Below, piece after piece: positions 5,856 through 14,636 of a DNA stretch of 64,000 bases. The DNA lies in contig NZ_CP069004.1 of NCBI RefSeq assembly GCF_016801775.1, positions 1,364,001 through 1,428,000 on the forward strand. The letters run 5' to 3'. Positions within the stretch are counted from its first letter, which is position 1; each line of letters starts with the position of its first letter. The position numbers were made by a program, and so were the translations under genes. Source of the DNA: Sulfitobacter mediterraneus. GTDB lineage: Bacteria > Pseudomonadota > Alphaproteobacteria > Rhodobacterales > Rhodobacteraceae. Under the pieces are notes generated by a model, which searched no databases, had not been told where the DNA came from, and saw nothing but the letters and a program-made list of their open reading frames with translations.

Positions 5856-7019
5856 ATGGACCTGCACGCCACCTACCCCGCCCTGTCTGACCTGCGCCGC
5901 CGCGCCCAAAGGCGGATACCCAAATTTGTGTGGGAATATCTCGACAGCGGCACCGGCAACGAGGCGACAAAGGCCCGCAACCGCGCAGATCTCGACCGCA
6001 TCGGCATGATGCCGGCGATTCTGGGCGGCGAATTTACCCCGGACCTGAGCATCTCCCTCTTTGGCCAGACACTTCCCCTGCCTTTCGGGTTTTCGCCCAT
6101 TGGCATGTCCGGTCTGATCTGGCCCGACGCTGAAGGCCACCTCGCCCGCGCCGCGGCCAGGGCGGGCATCCCCTATTCCCTGTCCACCGTCGCCAGCCAA
6201 AGCCCCGAAGACCTCGCCCCGCATCTGGGCAGCCACGGCTGGTTCCAGATGTATCCGCCCCGCGATCCCGAGATCCGCAAGGATATGTTGCAGCGTGCCA
6301 GATCCGCCGGGTTCAACACTTTGATCCTGACCGTAGATGTGCCCGTGGCCAGCCGCCGCGAAAGACAGGTGCGATCGGGTCTGACCAACCCGCCAAAATT
6401 GACACCGCGCCTGATGGCGCAAGTGGCGATGCGTCCGGCCTGGGCCTTGGGCATGGCACAGCGCGGCATGCCGCATATGCGGATGCTGGACAAATACACA
6501 AGTGACGCCACCGCCAATCTGTCCCCCACGGCCCATGTGGGCTACCTGCTGCGCACGGCGCCCGATTGGGAGTATGTCAAATGGCTGCGCGATCATTGGG
6601 ACGGGCCATTTGTCATCAAAGGCGTGCTGCGCCCTGAAGATGCAGCACAGCTGGAAAGCCTTGGCGTAGATGGCATCTGGGTGTCCAATCACGCGGGTCG
6701 CCAGTTTGATGGCGCGCCGTCCAGCATCGCCGCACTTCCGGCCATTCGGGACGCAACAGACCTGCCTGTGATCTTTGACAGCGGTGTGGAAAGTGGCCTT
6801 GATATCCTGCGGGCAATGGCCCTCGGCGCGGATTTTGTCATGTTGGGCCGCGCCCCGCATTTCGCACTTGCAGCGCTGGGTCCGAGGGGCGTTGATCACC
6901 TGATTGACCTGCTTGCCAAGGATCTCAGCGCCAATATGGGCCAATTGGGCGCAACAGACCTAAAAAACCTGCCCGCCCCGATTGCGCTAACAGAAAATCC
7001 TGTAAAACCAGCCCTGTAA
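5856..7019 (+). CDS. FMN-dependent alpha-hydroxyacid dehydrogenase (L-lactate dehydrogenase family)
   Basis: 387 aa. A TIM-barrel flavoenzyme that oxidises a 2-hydroxyacid such as L-lactate to the keto acid. Family residues: YLDSG (28-32), the FMN-loop PIGMSGL (81-87), QMY (131-133), the flavin Lys K255 in FVIKGVL, and the catalytic His/Arg in SNHAGRQFDG (H279, R282). The usual sequence there is SNHGGRQLD, so the Ala and Phe are small departures. FDSGVESGLDILRAMALGA and MLGRA, which bind the FMN phosphate, are intact. ATG 5856 is chosen because MDLHATYPALSDLR is the normal N-terminus; codons upstream come from the intergenic repeat. Next gene is pyruvate carboxylase, so lactate-derived pyruvate is a plausible link, but 147 bp separate them. 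Confidence 0.85.
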   Translation: MDLHATYPALSDLRRRAQRRIPKFVWEYLDSGTGNEATKARNRADLDRIGMMPAILGGEFTPDLSISLFGQTLPLPFGFSPIGMSGLIWPDAEGHLARAAARAGIPYSLSTVASQSPEDLAPHLGSHGWFQMYPPRDPEIRKDMLQRARSAGFNTLILTVDVPVASRRERQVRSGLTNPPKLTPRLMAQVAMRPAWALGMAQRGMPHMRMLDKYTSDATANLSPTAHVGYLLRTAPDWEYVKWLRDHWDGPFVIKGVLRPEDAAQLESLGVDGIWVSNHAGRQFDGAPSSIAALPAIRDATDLPVIFDSGVESGLDILRAMALGADFVMLGRAPHFALAALGPRGVDHLIDLLAKDLSANMGQLGATDLKNLPAPIALTENPVKPAL

Positions 7020-7166
7020 AGGAAAAATTGACGTTGGGGCAGTTGACCCTGCGCGCCAATCCTTACGAAACCTTTCGCAATTGTTACAAAACCGTCGCAG
7101 GAGGGATTGCGCTGCATCGCAGCATCCTTAAAGTGCGGCCAAATTCAATCGTCGAGGATCTGCCCC

Positions 7167-10100
7167 ATGCCCGATTTTTCCAAAGTCCTGATCGCCAACC
7201 GCGGCGAAATTGCCATTCGCGTCATGCGTGCCGTCAGCGAGATGGGCAAGACAACAGTGGCCGTCTATGCCGAAGAGGACAAGCTGGGTCTGCACCGGTT
7301 CAAGGCAGATGAGGCCTACCGCATTGGCGAAGGATTGGGGCCAGTGGCCGCCTATCTGTCGATTGACGAGATCATCCGCGTGGCCAAGGAATCCGGCGCG
7401 GATGCGATCCACCCCGGCTATGGTCTGCTCTCGGAGAACCCCGATTTTGTTGACGCCTGCGAAAACAACGGCATCACCTTTATCGGGCCCAAGGCAGAAA
7501 CCATGCGGGCCTTGGGCGACAAGGCATCCGCCCGCCGCGTCGCCATGGAGGCCGGTGTGCCGGTCATTCCCGCCACCGAGGTGCTGGGCGATGACATGGA
7601 CGCTATCCGCGCCGAGGCAGCCGAGGTCGGCTATCCCCTGATGCTCAAGGCGTCATGGGGCGGTGGCGGGCGCGGCATGCGCCCGATCCACGGCGAGGCC
7701 GAGCTTGAGGAAAAAGTGCTGGAGGGCCGCCGCGAGGCCGAGGCCGCCTTTGGCAATGGCGAAGGTTATCTGGAAAAGATGATCATCCGCGCCCGCCACG
7801 TCGAGGTGCAGATTTTGGGCGACAAACACGGGGAAATCTATCACCTGTTTGAACGCGATTGTTCGGTACAGCGCCGCAATCAAAAGGTCGTGGAACGCGC
7901 CCCTGCCCCCTATCTGACCGAAGAACAGCGCGCCGAGATCTGCGAGCTGGGCCGCAAGATCTGCGCCCATGTCGGCTATGAATGTGCTGGCACTGTTGAA
8001 TTCCTGATGGATATGGAAACGGGCAAATTCTACTTCATCGAGGTGAACCCGCGGGTGCAGGTGGAACATACCGTCACCGAAGAGGTCACCGGCATCGACA
8101 TTGTGCAGGCGCAGATCCTGATCGCCGAGGGCAAGACCATTGCCGAGGCCACAGGCAAGAACGCACAGGACGAGATCCGCCTGAATGGTCACGCCCTGCA
8201 AACACGGGTCACCACCGAAGACCCGCTGAACAATTTTATCCCCGATTATGGCCGCATCACCGCTTACCGCTCGGCCACCGGCATGGGCATCCGCCTGGAT
8301 GGCGGCACCGCCTATGCGGGCGGGGTGATCACCCGCTATTACGACAGCCTGCTGACCAAGGTCACGGCCTGGGCGCCAACCCCGGAAAAGGCGATCTCCC
8401 GGATGGATCGCGCCCTGCGGGAATTCCGTGTGCGCGGCGTCAGCACCAACATTGCCTTTGTGGAAAACCTGCTCAAGCATCCGACGTTCTTGAACAACGA
8501 ATACACGACCAAGTTCATTGACGAGACGCCCGAGCTGTTCCAGTTCAAAAAGCGCAAGGACCGCGGCACCAAGGTTTTGACCTATATCGCCGACATCACC
8601 GTGAACGGGCATCCCGAGACCAAGGATACCCCGCGCCCCTCTGTGCAATTGCGCGACCCAAAGCCGCCCGCCACCAAGGCAGATCCGATGATGGGCACCC
8701 GCAACCTTCTGGAACAGAAAGGCCCGCAAGCCGTGGCCGACTGGATGGGCCAACAACGCCAGCTGTTGATCACCGACACCACCATGCGCGACGGGCACCA
8801 ATCCTTGCTGGCCACGCGGATGCGCAGCCACGACATGATCAAGGTCGCCCCCGCCTATGCCGCCAACCTGCCGCAACTGTTCTCGATGGAATGCTGGGGC
8901 GGCGCGACATTTGACGTGGCCTACCGGTTCTTGCAGGAATGCCCATGGCAGCGCCTGCGCGATCTGCGCGCCGCCCTGCCCAATGTGATGACGCAGATGT
9001 TGCTGCGCGCCTCAAACGGTGTGGGCTACACCAACTATCCTGACAATGTGGTGCAGAAATTTGTCGCCACGGCCGCCGAAACCGGGGTCGATGTCTTCCG
9101 CGTCTTTGACAGCCTGAACTGGGTAGAGAACATGCGCGTCGCAATGGATGCCGTGGTCGAGGCGAACAAGGTCTGCGAAGGCACGATCTGCTACACCGGC
9201 GATATCTTTGACCCGAACCGCGCCAAATATGACCTGAAATACTATGTCCAGATGGGCAAGGATCTGAAGGCCGCTGGCGCCCATGTGCTGGGCCTGAAGG
9301 ATATGGCCGGACTTTTGAAACCGGCGCAGGCCCGCGTGTTGATCAAGGCGCTCAAGACCGAGGTTGGCCTGCCGATCCACTTCCACACGCACGACACGGC
9401 GGGCATTGCCTCTGCCACCATCCTTGCGGCCTCCGAGGCCGGTGTGGATGCGGTGGATTGCGCCATGGACGCGCTCAGCGGCAATACCTCACAAGCGACG
9501 CTTGGGTCCGTGGTTGAGGCGCTCAAACACACCGACCGCGACACCGGTCTGGATATGAACGCAGTGCGCGAAATCTCTGACTATTGGGAAGCGGTACGCG
9601 GCCAATACAGCGCCTTTGAAACCGGCATGCAGGCGCCTTCCTCAGAGGTGTATCTGCACGAAATGCCCGGCGGCCAGTTCACCAACCTCAAGGCGCAGGC
9701 CGCCTCGCTTGGCCTTGACGACCGCTGGCCAGAGGTCGCCCGCACCTATGCGGATGTGAACCAGATGTTCGGCGATATCGTCAAAGTGACGCCCTCCTCC
9801 AAGGTTGTGGGCGACATGGCGTTGATGATGGTCTCCCAAGGGCTTTCCCGCGCCGATGTGGAGAACCCCGAAACCGATGTCGCCTTTCCCGACAGCGTTG
9901 TTGACATGATGCGCGGCAACCTGGGCCAGCCTCCCGGCGGCTTCCCGGAGGGGATCGTCAAAAAGGTGCTCAAGGGCGAAGCGCCCAACACCGAACGCCC
10001 CGGCAAACACCTTGAACCGGTCGATCTCGAAGCCGTCCGCGCCGAGCTGTCGGCAGAGCTGGACGGCATGGCCATCGACGATGAGGATCTCTGCGGCTAT

Positions 10101-10607
10101 CTGATGTATCCCAAGGTCTTCCTCGATTACATGGGCCGCCACCGCAGCTATGGCCCGGTGCGCACCTTGCCGACGCAAACCTTCTTCTATGGCATGGAAC
10201 CGGGCGAAGAAATCTCGGCCGAAATTGACCCCGGCAAGACCCTCGAAATTCGCATGCAAGCGATGAGCGAGACCACCGAAGACGGCGAAGTAAAAGTGTT
10301 CTTTGAACTCAACGGCCAGCCGCGTGTGATCCGGGTGCCGAACCGATTGGTCAAATCTACAACCCTGCAACGGCCCAAGGCCGAGGCGGGTAATGAGAAT
10401 CACATCGGCGCGCCGATGCCGGGGGTTGTGGCCTCTGTCGGGGCCGTGGTTGGGCAAACCGTGCACGCAGGTGACCTCCTGCTGACCATCGAAGCGATGA
10501 AGATGGAAACCGGCATCCACGCCGAGCGCGACGCGGTTGTGAAGGCCGTGCATGTGCAGGCAGGTGGCCAGATCGACGCCAAAGACCTGCTGGTCGAGTT
10601 GGAATAA
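7167..10607 (+). CDS. pyc: Pyruvate carboxylase, single-chain
   Basis: 1146 aa, the usual length. It makes oxaloacetate from pyruvate, bicarbonate and ATP and refills the TCA cycle, which matters in Roseobacters growing on C3 compounds. Order: biotin carboxylase domain (about 1-460: KVLIANRGEIA, the ATP-grasp loop GGGGRGM, EVNPRVQVEHTVTE), carboxyltransferase TIM barrel (about 535-810: DTTMRDGHQS, HFHTHDTAG), the pyruvate carboxylase tetramerisation/PYC-OADA region, and a C-terminal biotinyl domain with the biotin Lys K1112 in EAMKMETG. Start ATG 7167 has GAGGA 8 bases upstream and begins directly at PDFSKVLIANRGE. It is monocistronic; the next gene is convergent, 33 bp away. Confidence 0.97.
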   Translation: MPDFSKVLIANRGEIAIRVMRAVSEMGKTTVAVYAEEDKLGLHRFKADEAYRIGEGLGPVAAYLSIDEIIRVAKESGADAIHPGYGLLSENPDFVDACENNGITFIGPKAETMRALGDKASARRVAMEAGVPVIPATEVLGDDMDAIRAEAAEVGYPLMLKASWGGGGRGMRPIHGEAELEEKVLEGRREAEAAFGNGEGYLEKMIIRARHVEVQILGDKHGEIYHLFERDCSVQRRNQKVVERAPAPYLTEEQRAEICELGRKICAHVGYECAGTVEFLMDMETGKFYFIEVNPRVQVEHTVTEEVTGIDIVQAQILIAEGKTIAEATGKNAQDEIRLNGHALQTRVTTEDPLNNFIPDYGRITAYRSATGMGIRLDGGTAYAGGVITRYYDSLLTKVTAWAPTPEKAISRMDRALREFRVRGVSTNIAFVENLLKHPTFLNNEYTTKFIDETPELFQFKKRKDRGTKVLTYIADITVNGHPETKDTPRPSVQLRDPKPPATKADPMMGTRNLLEQKGPQAVADWMGQQRQLLITDTTMRDGHQSLLATRMRSHDMIKVAPAYAANLPQLFSMECWGGATFDVAYRFLQECPWQRLRDLRAALPNVMTQMLLRASNGVGYTNYPDNVVQKFVATAAETGVDVFRVFDSLNWVENMRVAMDAVVEANKVCEGTICYTGDIFDPNRAKYDLKYYVQMGKDLKAAGAHVLGLKDMAGLLKPAQARVLIKALKTEVGLPIHFHTHDTAGIASATILAASEAGVDAVDCAMDALSGNTSQATLGSVVEALKHTDRDTGLDMNAVREISDYWEAVRGQYSAFETGMQAPSSEVYLHEMPGGQFTNLKAQAASLGLDDRWPEVARTYADVNQMFGDIVKVTPSSKVVGDMALMMVSQGLSRADVENPETDVAFPDSVVDMMRGNLGQPPGGFPEGIVKKVLKGEAPNTERPGKHLEPVDLEAVRAELSAELDGMAIDDEDLCGYLMYPKVFLDYMGRHRSYGPVRTLPTQTFFYGMEPGEEISAEIDPGKTLEIRMQAMSETTEDGEVKVFFELNGQPRVIRVPNRLVKSTTLQRPKAEAGNENHIGAPMPGVVASVGAVVGQTVHAGDLLLTIEAMKMETGIHAERDAVVKAVHVQAGGQIDAKDLLVELE

Positions 10608-10640
10608 AGGCTATCAGCAGGGCGGTTCAACGCCGCCCTG

Positions 10641-11873
10641 TCATTCGCTGCCCAAATACAGCGTGAACAATTCCTGCGGCGCTTCGACACCGCGCAGCAT
10701 ATAGGGGCCAAGCGAGATCACCTCCGCCTTGCGGGTTGTGACCTGCCGCGCGACCTGGGCGGACATGATAAAGTTGCGGTCCAGCGGCCCACACATGCCC
10801 TGAATACGGGCCGTTTGATTGACCGCAGCCCCGATCACCGTGAAATCCAGCCGCGCCTTGCCGCCGATATTGCCATAAAGCACATCACCCAGATGCAGCG
10901 AGAGCGAGTAATCGGTGGTGGTCAATCCCTCCTCCGCCCGCCGGGCGCTGACCGCCGCCATCCGCTCTCCCACCTGGATCGCCGCCTCAAGCGCATTGTC
11001 CACCGCGCCGGCGTCTTTGCTGCAATCAAAGATCGCAAGCAGGCCATCGCCCATAAATTTCAAGACATTACCGCCGTGCCCTTCCACAAGGCCGACCACT
11101 TCGCCAAAGTAGTCATTGAGCATATCAATGACCGCATGACCGGCAATCCGTTCCGACAATTTGGTAAAACCGCGCAGATCAAAGTACCAGATCACCGCAT
11201 GTATTGTCTCGGATGAGCCGCGCACGATATCGCCCGACAGCACCCGTTCGCCCGCATCGGCGCCCAGATAAGTCTGCACGATGTCACTGGCCATCTGCCG
11301 GTTCGACGCCGATTTGAGCGCCAGCCCCAAATAGGGCAACAACCGCCGCAACATGGCAAGATCACTATCAGAAAATCCGCCTTCGCGGTCGCTGGTCCAG
11401 GACATCATCAATCCTTCGGCGGGGTCATCGGGATTGGTCGCCAACGAATTGCGCGGCTGTTCAAAGCTGACCTTGGCCGCGAAATAATCGGTGCATCCGC
11501 GTTCTTTCAATTCGGACAGAAACGGAAACCGGGCGGGCGGGTCGCCCTTTTCGAGGCTGATCCGCAGATCCGCCTCATCGACACTCAACAGATAATAAAG
11601 CGGGCTGGCCAGCCAGACATCCAGCGGCGCATCCGTGTGTTCATAGGAATCGCGCTCCATGCCTGCGTCCCGCTGCCAGTTGTAGCCAAAGCCGCCATAT
11701 TCTGGATGATAGGCCCGCTGTGCCACATGCACCCGCTGCACCGGGAGACCCGCCTGCAATATCCGGGTGCAATACCCTTCAAGCAGGTCTTCTTGCGAGG
11801 TGCCGTAGACCCCTTGTAGGACAAGCCATTCTGCAATGGCGTCATGACTGCTGAGGTTCGGGTCTGGCTGCAT
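10641..11873 (-). CDS. Class III adenylate/guanylate cyclase with N-terminal sensor-like region
   Basis: 410 aa. Makes cyclic nucleotide from NTP. Residues ~1-205 have no named domain; they are soluble and could be a ligand-sensing module. The catalytic domain spans about 222-400. Both metal Asp are present (D232 in WYFDLRGFT, D276 in KFMGDGLLAIF), as is the transition-state Asn-Arg pair in VNQTARI. No transmembrane segment. Such soluble cyclases occur in many paralogues in Roseobacters. Whether the product is cAMP or cGMP cannot be told. Convergent with pyc, divergent from the VOC gene. Confidence 0.87.
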   Translation of the reverse strand: MQPDPNLSSHDAIAEWLVLQGVYGTSQEDLLEGYCTRILQAGLPVQRVHVAQRAYHPEYGGFGYNWQRDAGMERDSYEHTDAPLDVWLASPLYYLLSVDEADLRISLEKGDPPARFPFLSELKERGCTDYFAAKVSFEQPRNSLATNPDDPAEGLMMSWTSDREGGFSDSDLAMLRRLLPYLGLALKSASNRQMASDIVQTYLGADAGERVLSGDIVRGSSETIHAVIWYFDLRGFTKLSERIAGHAVIDMLNDYFGEVVGLVEGHGGNVLKFMGDGLLAIFDCSKDAGAVDNALEAAIQVGERMAAVSARRAEEGLTTTDYSLSLHLGDVLYGNIGGKARLDFTVIGAAVNQTARIQGMCGPLDRNFIMSAQVARQVTTRKAEVISLGPYMLRGVEAPQELFTLYLGSE

Positions 11874-11975
11874 ATGCGCAATATGGGGGCTGGCTGGACC
11901 GCTTGCAAATCAATCCTGACCCATAGCATCTTTCAAATGCTTGATCATCGGGCGCAGAACCTGCACTGACGTCAC

Positions 11976-12350
11976 ATGCGCCTTTCTGCCCTGACCTTGA
12001 TTGTCCCCGACTATGACGCCGCCATTGCCTTTTACTGCGGGCAAATGGGGTTTGTTTTGGATGAAGATATTGATCAGGGGCGCAAACGTTGGGTCCGGGT
12101 CACACCTCCGGGCGGCGGCGCGGGCTTTGTACTGGCCCAAGCGGCGGACGACCGACAAACCGCCGCGATCGGCGATCAGGGTGCAGGGCGGGTCTGGCTG
12201 TTCTTGCAAACCGATGATTTTGCCGCAGATCATGCGCGGCTGTTGGCGGCGGGTGTCACCTTTGAAGAAGCGCCGCGCCATGAGCCCTATGGCACCGTTG
12301 CAGTGTTCCGCGACATTTTTGGCAATCGTTGGGATCTGATCGGCAGCTGA
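11976..12350 (+). CDS. VOC-family (glyoxalase / dioxygenase fold) protein
   Basis: 124 aa, one vicinal-oxygen-chelate unit of two beta-alpha-beta-beta-beta modules: MRLSALTLIVPDYDAAIAFYCGQMGF opens the first, and the second ends RHEPYGTVAVFRDIFGNRWDLIG. The terminal Glu metal ligand of true glyoxalase I is not evident (DLIG), and FGNRWDL is typical of the broad bleomycin-resistance/glyoxalase-like class whose substrates are rarely known. Followed after ~80 bp by the DUF2244 gene on the same strand. Confidence 0.8.
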   Translation: MRLSALTLIVPDYDAAIAFYCGQMGFVLDEDIDQGRKRWVRVTPPGGGAGFVLAQAADDRQTAAIGDQGAGRVWLFLQTDDFAADHARLLAAGVTFEEAPRHEPYGTVAVFRDIFGNRWDLIGS

Positions 12351-12429
12351 AGTTTGCACATCGTGCCGCATTGCCTTGACGCCTGGGGCGGTTATCTTGG
12401 CCATCCAAGACAACAATTGCGCTGATCCG

Positions 12430-12936
12430 ATGCCCTACGAATGGACCACTCCGCCCGGTGACACACCTCAGGAAATGCGCCTTTGGCCGCATCAATCCCT
12501 GCCGCCGCGCGGCTTTGCTGGCTTTATCCTTGTGACCTTCACGCTGATCCTGATCCCGACCCTGCCCCTGTTGGGCACGGCGCTTCTGTGGGGCTTGTTG
12601 CCCTTTGTCCTGTTGGCTGTGGCGGGGATCTATTTTGCATTGCAACGCAATCACAAATCCCGCCTGATCGAAGAGGTGCTGACCCTCGATCAGGAGATGA
12701 CCCACCTGCGCCACACCACGGCCAAGGGGGAGGTTAAAGACTGGGATTGCAACCGCTATTGGACCCAGGTCACGAAATATGACGCAGACGGCCCGGTGCC
12801 GCACTACGTCACCCTGCGCGGCAAGGGGCGCGAAGTCGAAATCGGAGCCTTCCTGTCCGAGGACGAACGCATCGCCCTTTTTGAGGAGCTGCAGCGCCGC
12901 CTACCCCCGGATCAGCCAAGTGCCTCAACCAGATAA
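12430..12936 (+). CDS. DUF2244 membrane protein
   Basis: 168 aa from ATG 12430 (MPYEWTTPPG); the frame extends 18 codons further up but without family character. Two adjacent hydrophobic helices (about 30-70) form a hairpin, followed by a soluble domain (EVLTLDQEMTHLRHTTAKGEVKDWDCNRYWTQV) and an amphipathic C-terminal helix. This is the DUF2244 layout found throughout alphaproteobacteria, where the gene often lies near cytochrome oxidase or DNA-repair genes; function unknown. Its last 25 bp overlap the end of the convergent LysR gene. Confidence 0.82.
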   Translation: MPYEWTTPPGDTPQEMRLWPHQSLPPRGFAGFILVTFTLILIPTLPLLGTALLWGLLPFVLLAVAGIYFALQRNHKSRLIEEVLTLDQEMTHLRHTTAKGEVKDWDCNRYWTQVTKYDADGPVPHYVTLRGKGREVEIGAFLSEDERIALFEELQRRLPPDQPSASTR

Positions 12937-13796
12937 TCAAAGACAATGCGCATCCGGCGGCTTGTGCTCAACTCGCGGTGGGCCACCAGCCAGGTTTCGA
13001 TCTCAAAGGGGGCAATCCCCGGCATCAGCCGCACCACCCCCGCCGTTTGCGCCGCCACATCATCGGTCATTATCCCGATACCAAGCCCCTGCTGCACCAT
13101 TTGCCATTGCACAAGATGGGTGGCACTGGTCAAAATAAAGTTCTCCGCCGTAACCGGCACGCCCGCCGCGTTCAAGCCGTCAATCAGAACATCATTGTCG
13201 GCAAAGCCGATAAAATCGGCCGCCACCAAGGACTTGAGCGTGTCAAAGGGACCGTTATCGCGCACATAGCTTTGCGCGGCATAGAGGCTGGCCCGGCCAT
13301 TGCGCAGCTTTCGGGCGATCAATTGCGGATCGGTGGGCCTTACATTACGCAGGGCGATATCGGCCTCGCGGCGCCTCAAATCGCGCAGTTCGTTGCTGGC
13401 CACGATATCAATGCGAATGCCCGGATGCGCCTGCCGCAGCTTGGCCAGAACGGGCGGCAGATTATAGACCGACAGAATCTCGCTGGCGGTGATGCTGACC
13501 AATCCTTCCGCCGTCTGGGATTGCCCCGATGCCACCCGTGACAGCCCACCTGCGGCTTGTCCCATGGCGCGGACGTGGTCCATCATCTCGAGCCCTGAAG
13601 GGGTCAGCATCAGACCGTGCCCTGCCCGTTCAAACAAGGCCACACCCAGTTCCTCCTCCAGTGCGGCCACCTGCCGGCCCAATGTTGGCTGGGTTAAGCC
13701 AAGAGCCCGCGCAGCGGCGGACAAAGAGCCCTCTTCCGCCGTGACCAAAAAGGCCCGCGCCCTGTTCCAATCAAAGTTGATCAATCGCCAATCCAT
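12912..13796 (-). CDS. LysR-family transcriptional regulator
   Basis: 294 aa from ATG 13796 (MDWRLINFDWNRARAF); an ATG four codons upstream (13808) is the alternative. The winged HTH is at 8-65 (AFLVTAEEGSLSAAARALGLTQPTLGRQVAALEEELG), followed by a linker and a periplasmic-binding-like effector domain (about 90-290). Divergent from the SAM methyltransferase, its likely target by the usual LysR arrangement. A 14-bp perfect palindrome overlaps its start region. Effector unknown. Confidence 0.92.
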   Translation of the reverse strand: MDWRLINFDWNRARAFLVTAEEGSLSAAARALGLTQPTLGRQVAALEEELGVALFERAGHGLMLTPSGLEMMDHVRAMGQAAGGLSRVASGQSQTAEGLVSITASEILSVYNLPPVLAKLRQAHPGIRIDIVASNELRDLRRREADIALRNVRPTDPQLIARKLRNGRASLYAAQSYVRDNGPFDTLKSLVAADFIGFADNDVLIDGLNAAGVPVTAENFILTSATHLVQWQMVQQGLGIGIMTDDVAAQTAGVVRLMPGIAPFEIETWLVAHRELSTSRRMRIVFDYLVEALG

Positions 13797-13808
13797 GCAA
13801 ATTTGCAT
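13795..13808. promoter_or_regulatory. Perfect palindrome at the LysR gene start, candidate autoregulatory operator
   Basis: ATGCAAATTTGCAT is a perfect 14-bp palindrome lying on the LysR start codons (both candidate ATGs are part of it) and ~70 bp from the divergent methyltransferase start. It fits the T-N11-A form of LysR sites, but its position over the start codon is unusual for an activator site and suits self-repression. Confidence 0.4.
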
Positions 13809-13879
13809 AGCAATTCACCAGATTTAGTCAATTCCCCTAAAATTTCTTATGGTGTAGCCACGCTTCACGCCTCAAATGC

Positions 13880-14533
13880 ATGGATCACCCAATGACCAAT
13901 CTCACCAAACCCCATCCCGAAAGCCGGTTTTGGAACCGTATGGCCCCCGGTTATGCCCGCAGCACCATCTCCGATGTGGAAAACTACGAACGCAAGCTGC
14001 GTGAAACCGCCGCATTGATGCGGCCTGACATGCAGGTGCTTGAGATCGGCTGTGGAACCGGATCCACCGCACTTTGGCACGCGCCAAACGTTGCGCATAT
14101 CACGGCAACGGATTTATCCTCTGGCATGCTGGACATCGCCCGCGAAAAGGCCCGCACAGCAGCGATTGAGAACGTCACCTTTGTGGAGGCCGCGGCCGAA
14201 GATGTCCCGCAACCGGATCGGCCCTATGACATGATCATGGCCCATAGCCTGCTGCATCTGGTGAAAGATCATCGCGAAGTGATCACCAACATGGCCAATA
14301 TGCTGGCGCCTGGCGGCTTTCTCGTGACCAGCACCATCTGCATGTCGGAAGGGTTGTCAGCTTTCAAACTGATCGCTTGGCCCGGCCGCATCCTTGGACT
14401 TTTGCCGCGCATCAATTTTCTACGCAAACGTGATTTGGAAGATGCGGTGCAGGATGCCGGTTTGAAGATCCACACATGCTGGCGTCCGGGCAAGCGCAAA
14501 GCCGTTTTTCTGATCGCCCGGAAACCGGCATAA
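13880..14533 (+). CDS. Class I SAM-dependent methyltransferase
   Basis: 217 aa. Motif I VLEIGCGTGS (53-62) binds SAM; motif II acidic ITATDLSSGML, then FVEAAAEDVPQPDRPYDMIMAHSLLHLV and MLAPGGFLV complete the Rossmann core. C-terminal segment AWPGRILGLLPRINFL is hydrophobic and may shape the acceptor site, as in methyltransferases for lipids or quinones. Substrate unknown. ATG 13880 or ATG 13892 may be used. Divergent from the LysR gene, which probably controls it. Confidence 0.83.
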   Translation: MDHPMTNLTKPHPESRFWNRMAPGYARSTISDVENYERKLRETAALMRPDMQVLEIGCGTGSTALWHAPNVAHITATDLSSGMLDIAREKARTAAIENVTFVEAAAEDVPQPDRPYDMIMAHSLLHLVKDHREVITNMANMLAPGGFLVTSTICMSEGLSAFKLIAWPGRILGLLPRINFLRKRDLEDAVQDAGLKIHTCWRPGKRKAVFLIARKPA

Positions 14534-14545
14534 GAAGCCCCACCC

Positions 14546-14554
14546 TGTGGATAA
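14546..14554 (-). other. DnaA-box match
   Basis: TGTGGATAA is the exact complement of the consensus DnaA box TTATCCACA. A one-mismatch copy, TGTGGAAAA, lies 80 bp on at 14626-14634, and both are in the 100 bp between two convergent genes. Two boxes do not make an origin; they may be chance or a minor DnaA-titration site. Confidence 0.3.
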
Positions 14555-14580
14555 CTGCCTCATGCGCCGCATGAGGTAGT
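14554..14580. terminator. Strong hairpin between convergent genes
   Basis: ACTGCCTCATGC pairs with GCATGAGGTAGT over 12 bp (one G-T) with a GCC loop. It follows the methyltransferase stop by 20 bp and can serve both strands. No T tract follows on either side, so it is not a classic intrinsic terminator. Confidence 0.5.
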
Positions 14581-14636
14581 CCCGCCAAGCATTTGTTATG
14601 TTTGAAACTAGGGCGCATCGCACCCCTGTGGAAAAA

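Noticed and set aside
14534..14636. Replication origin suggested by two DnaA-box-like sites
   Set aside because: Only two boxes, no AT-rich unwinding element, and none of the usual origin neighbours (dnaA, hemE, parAB, rho).
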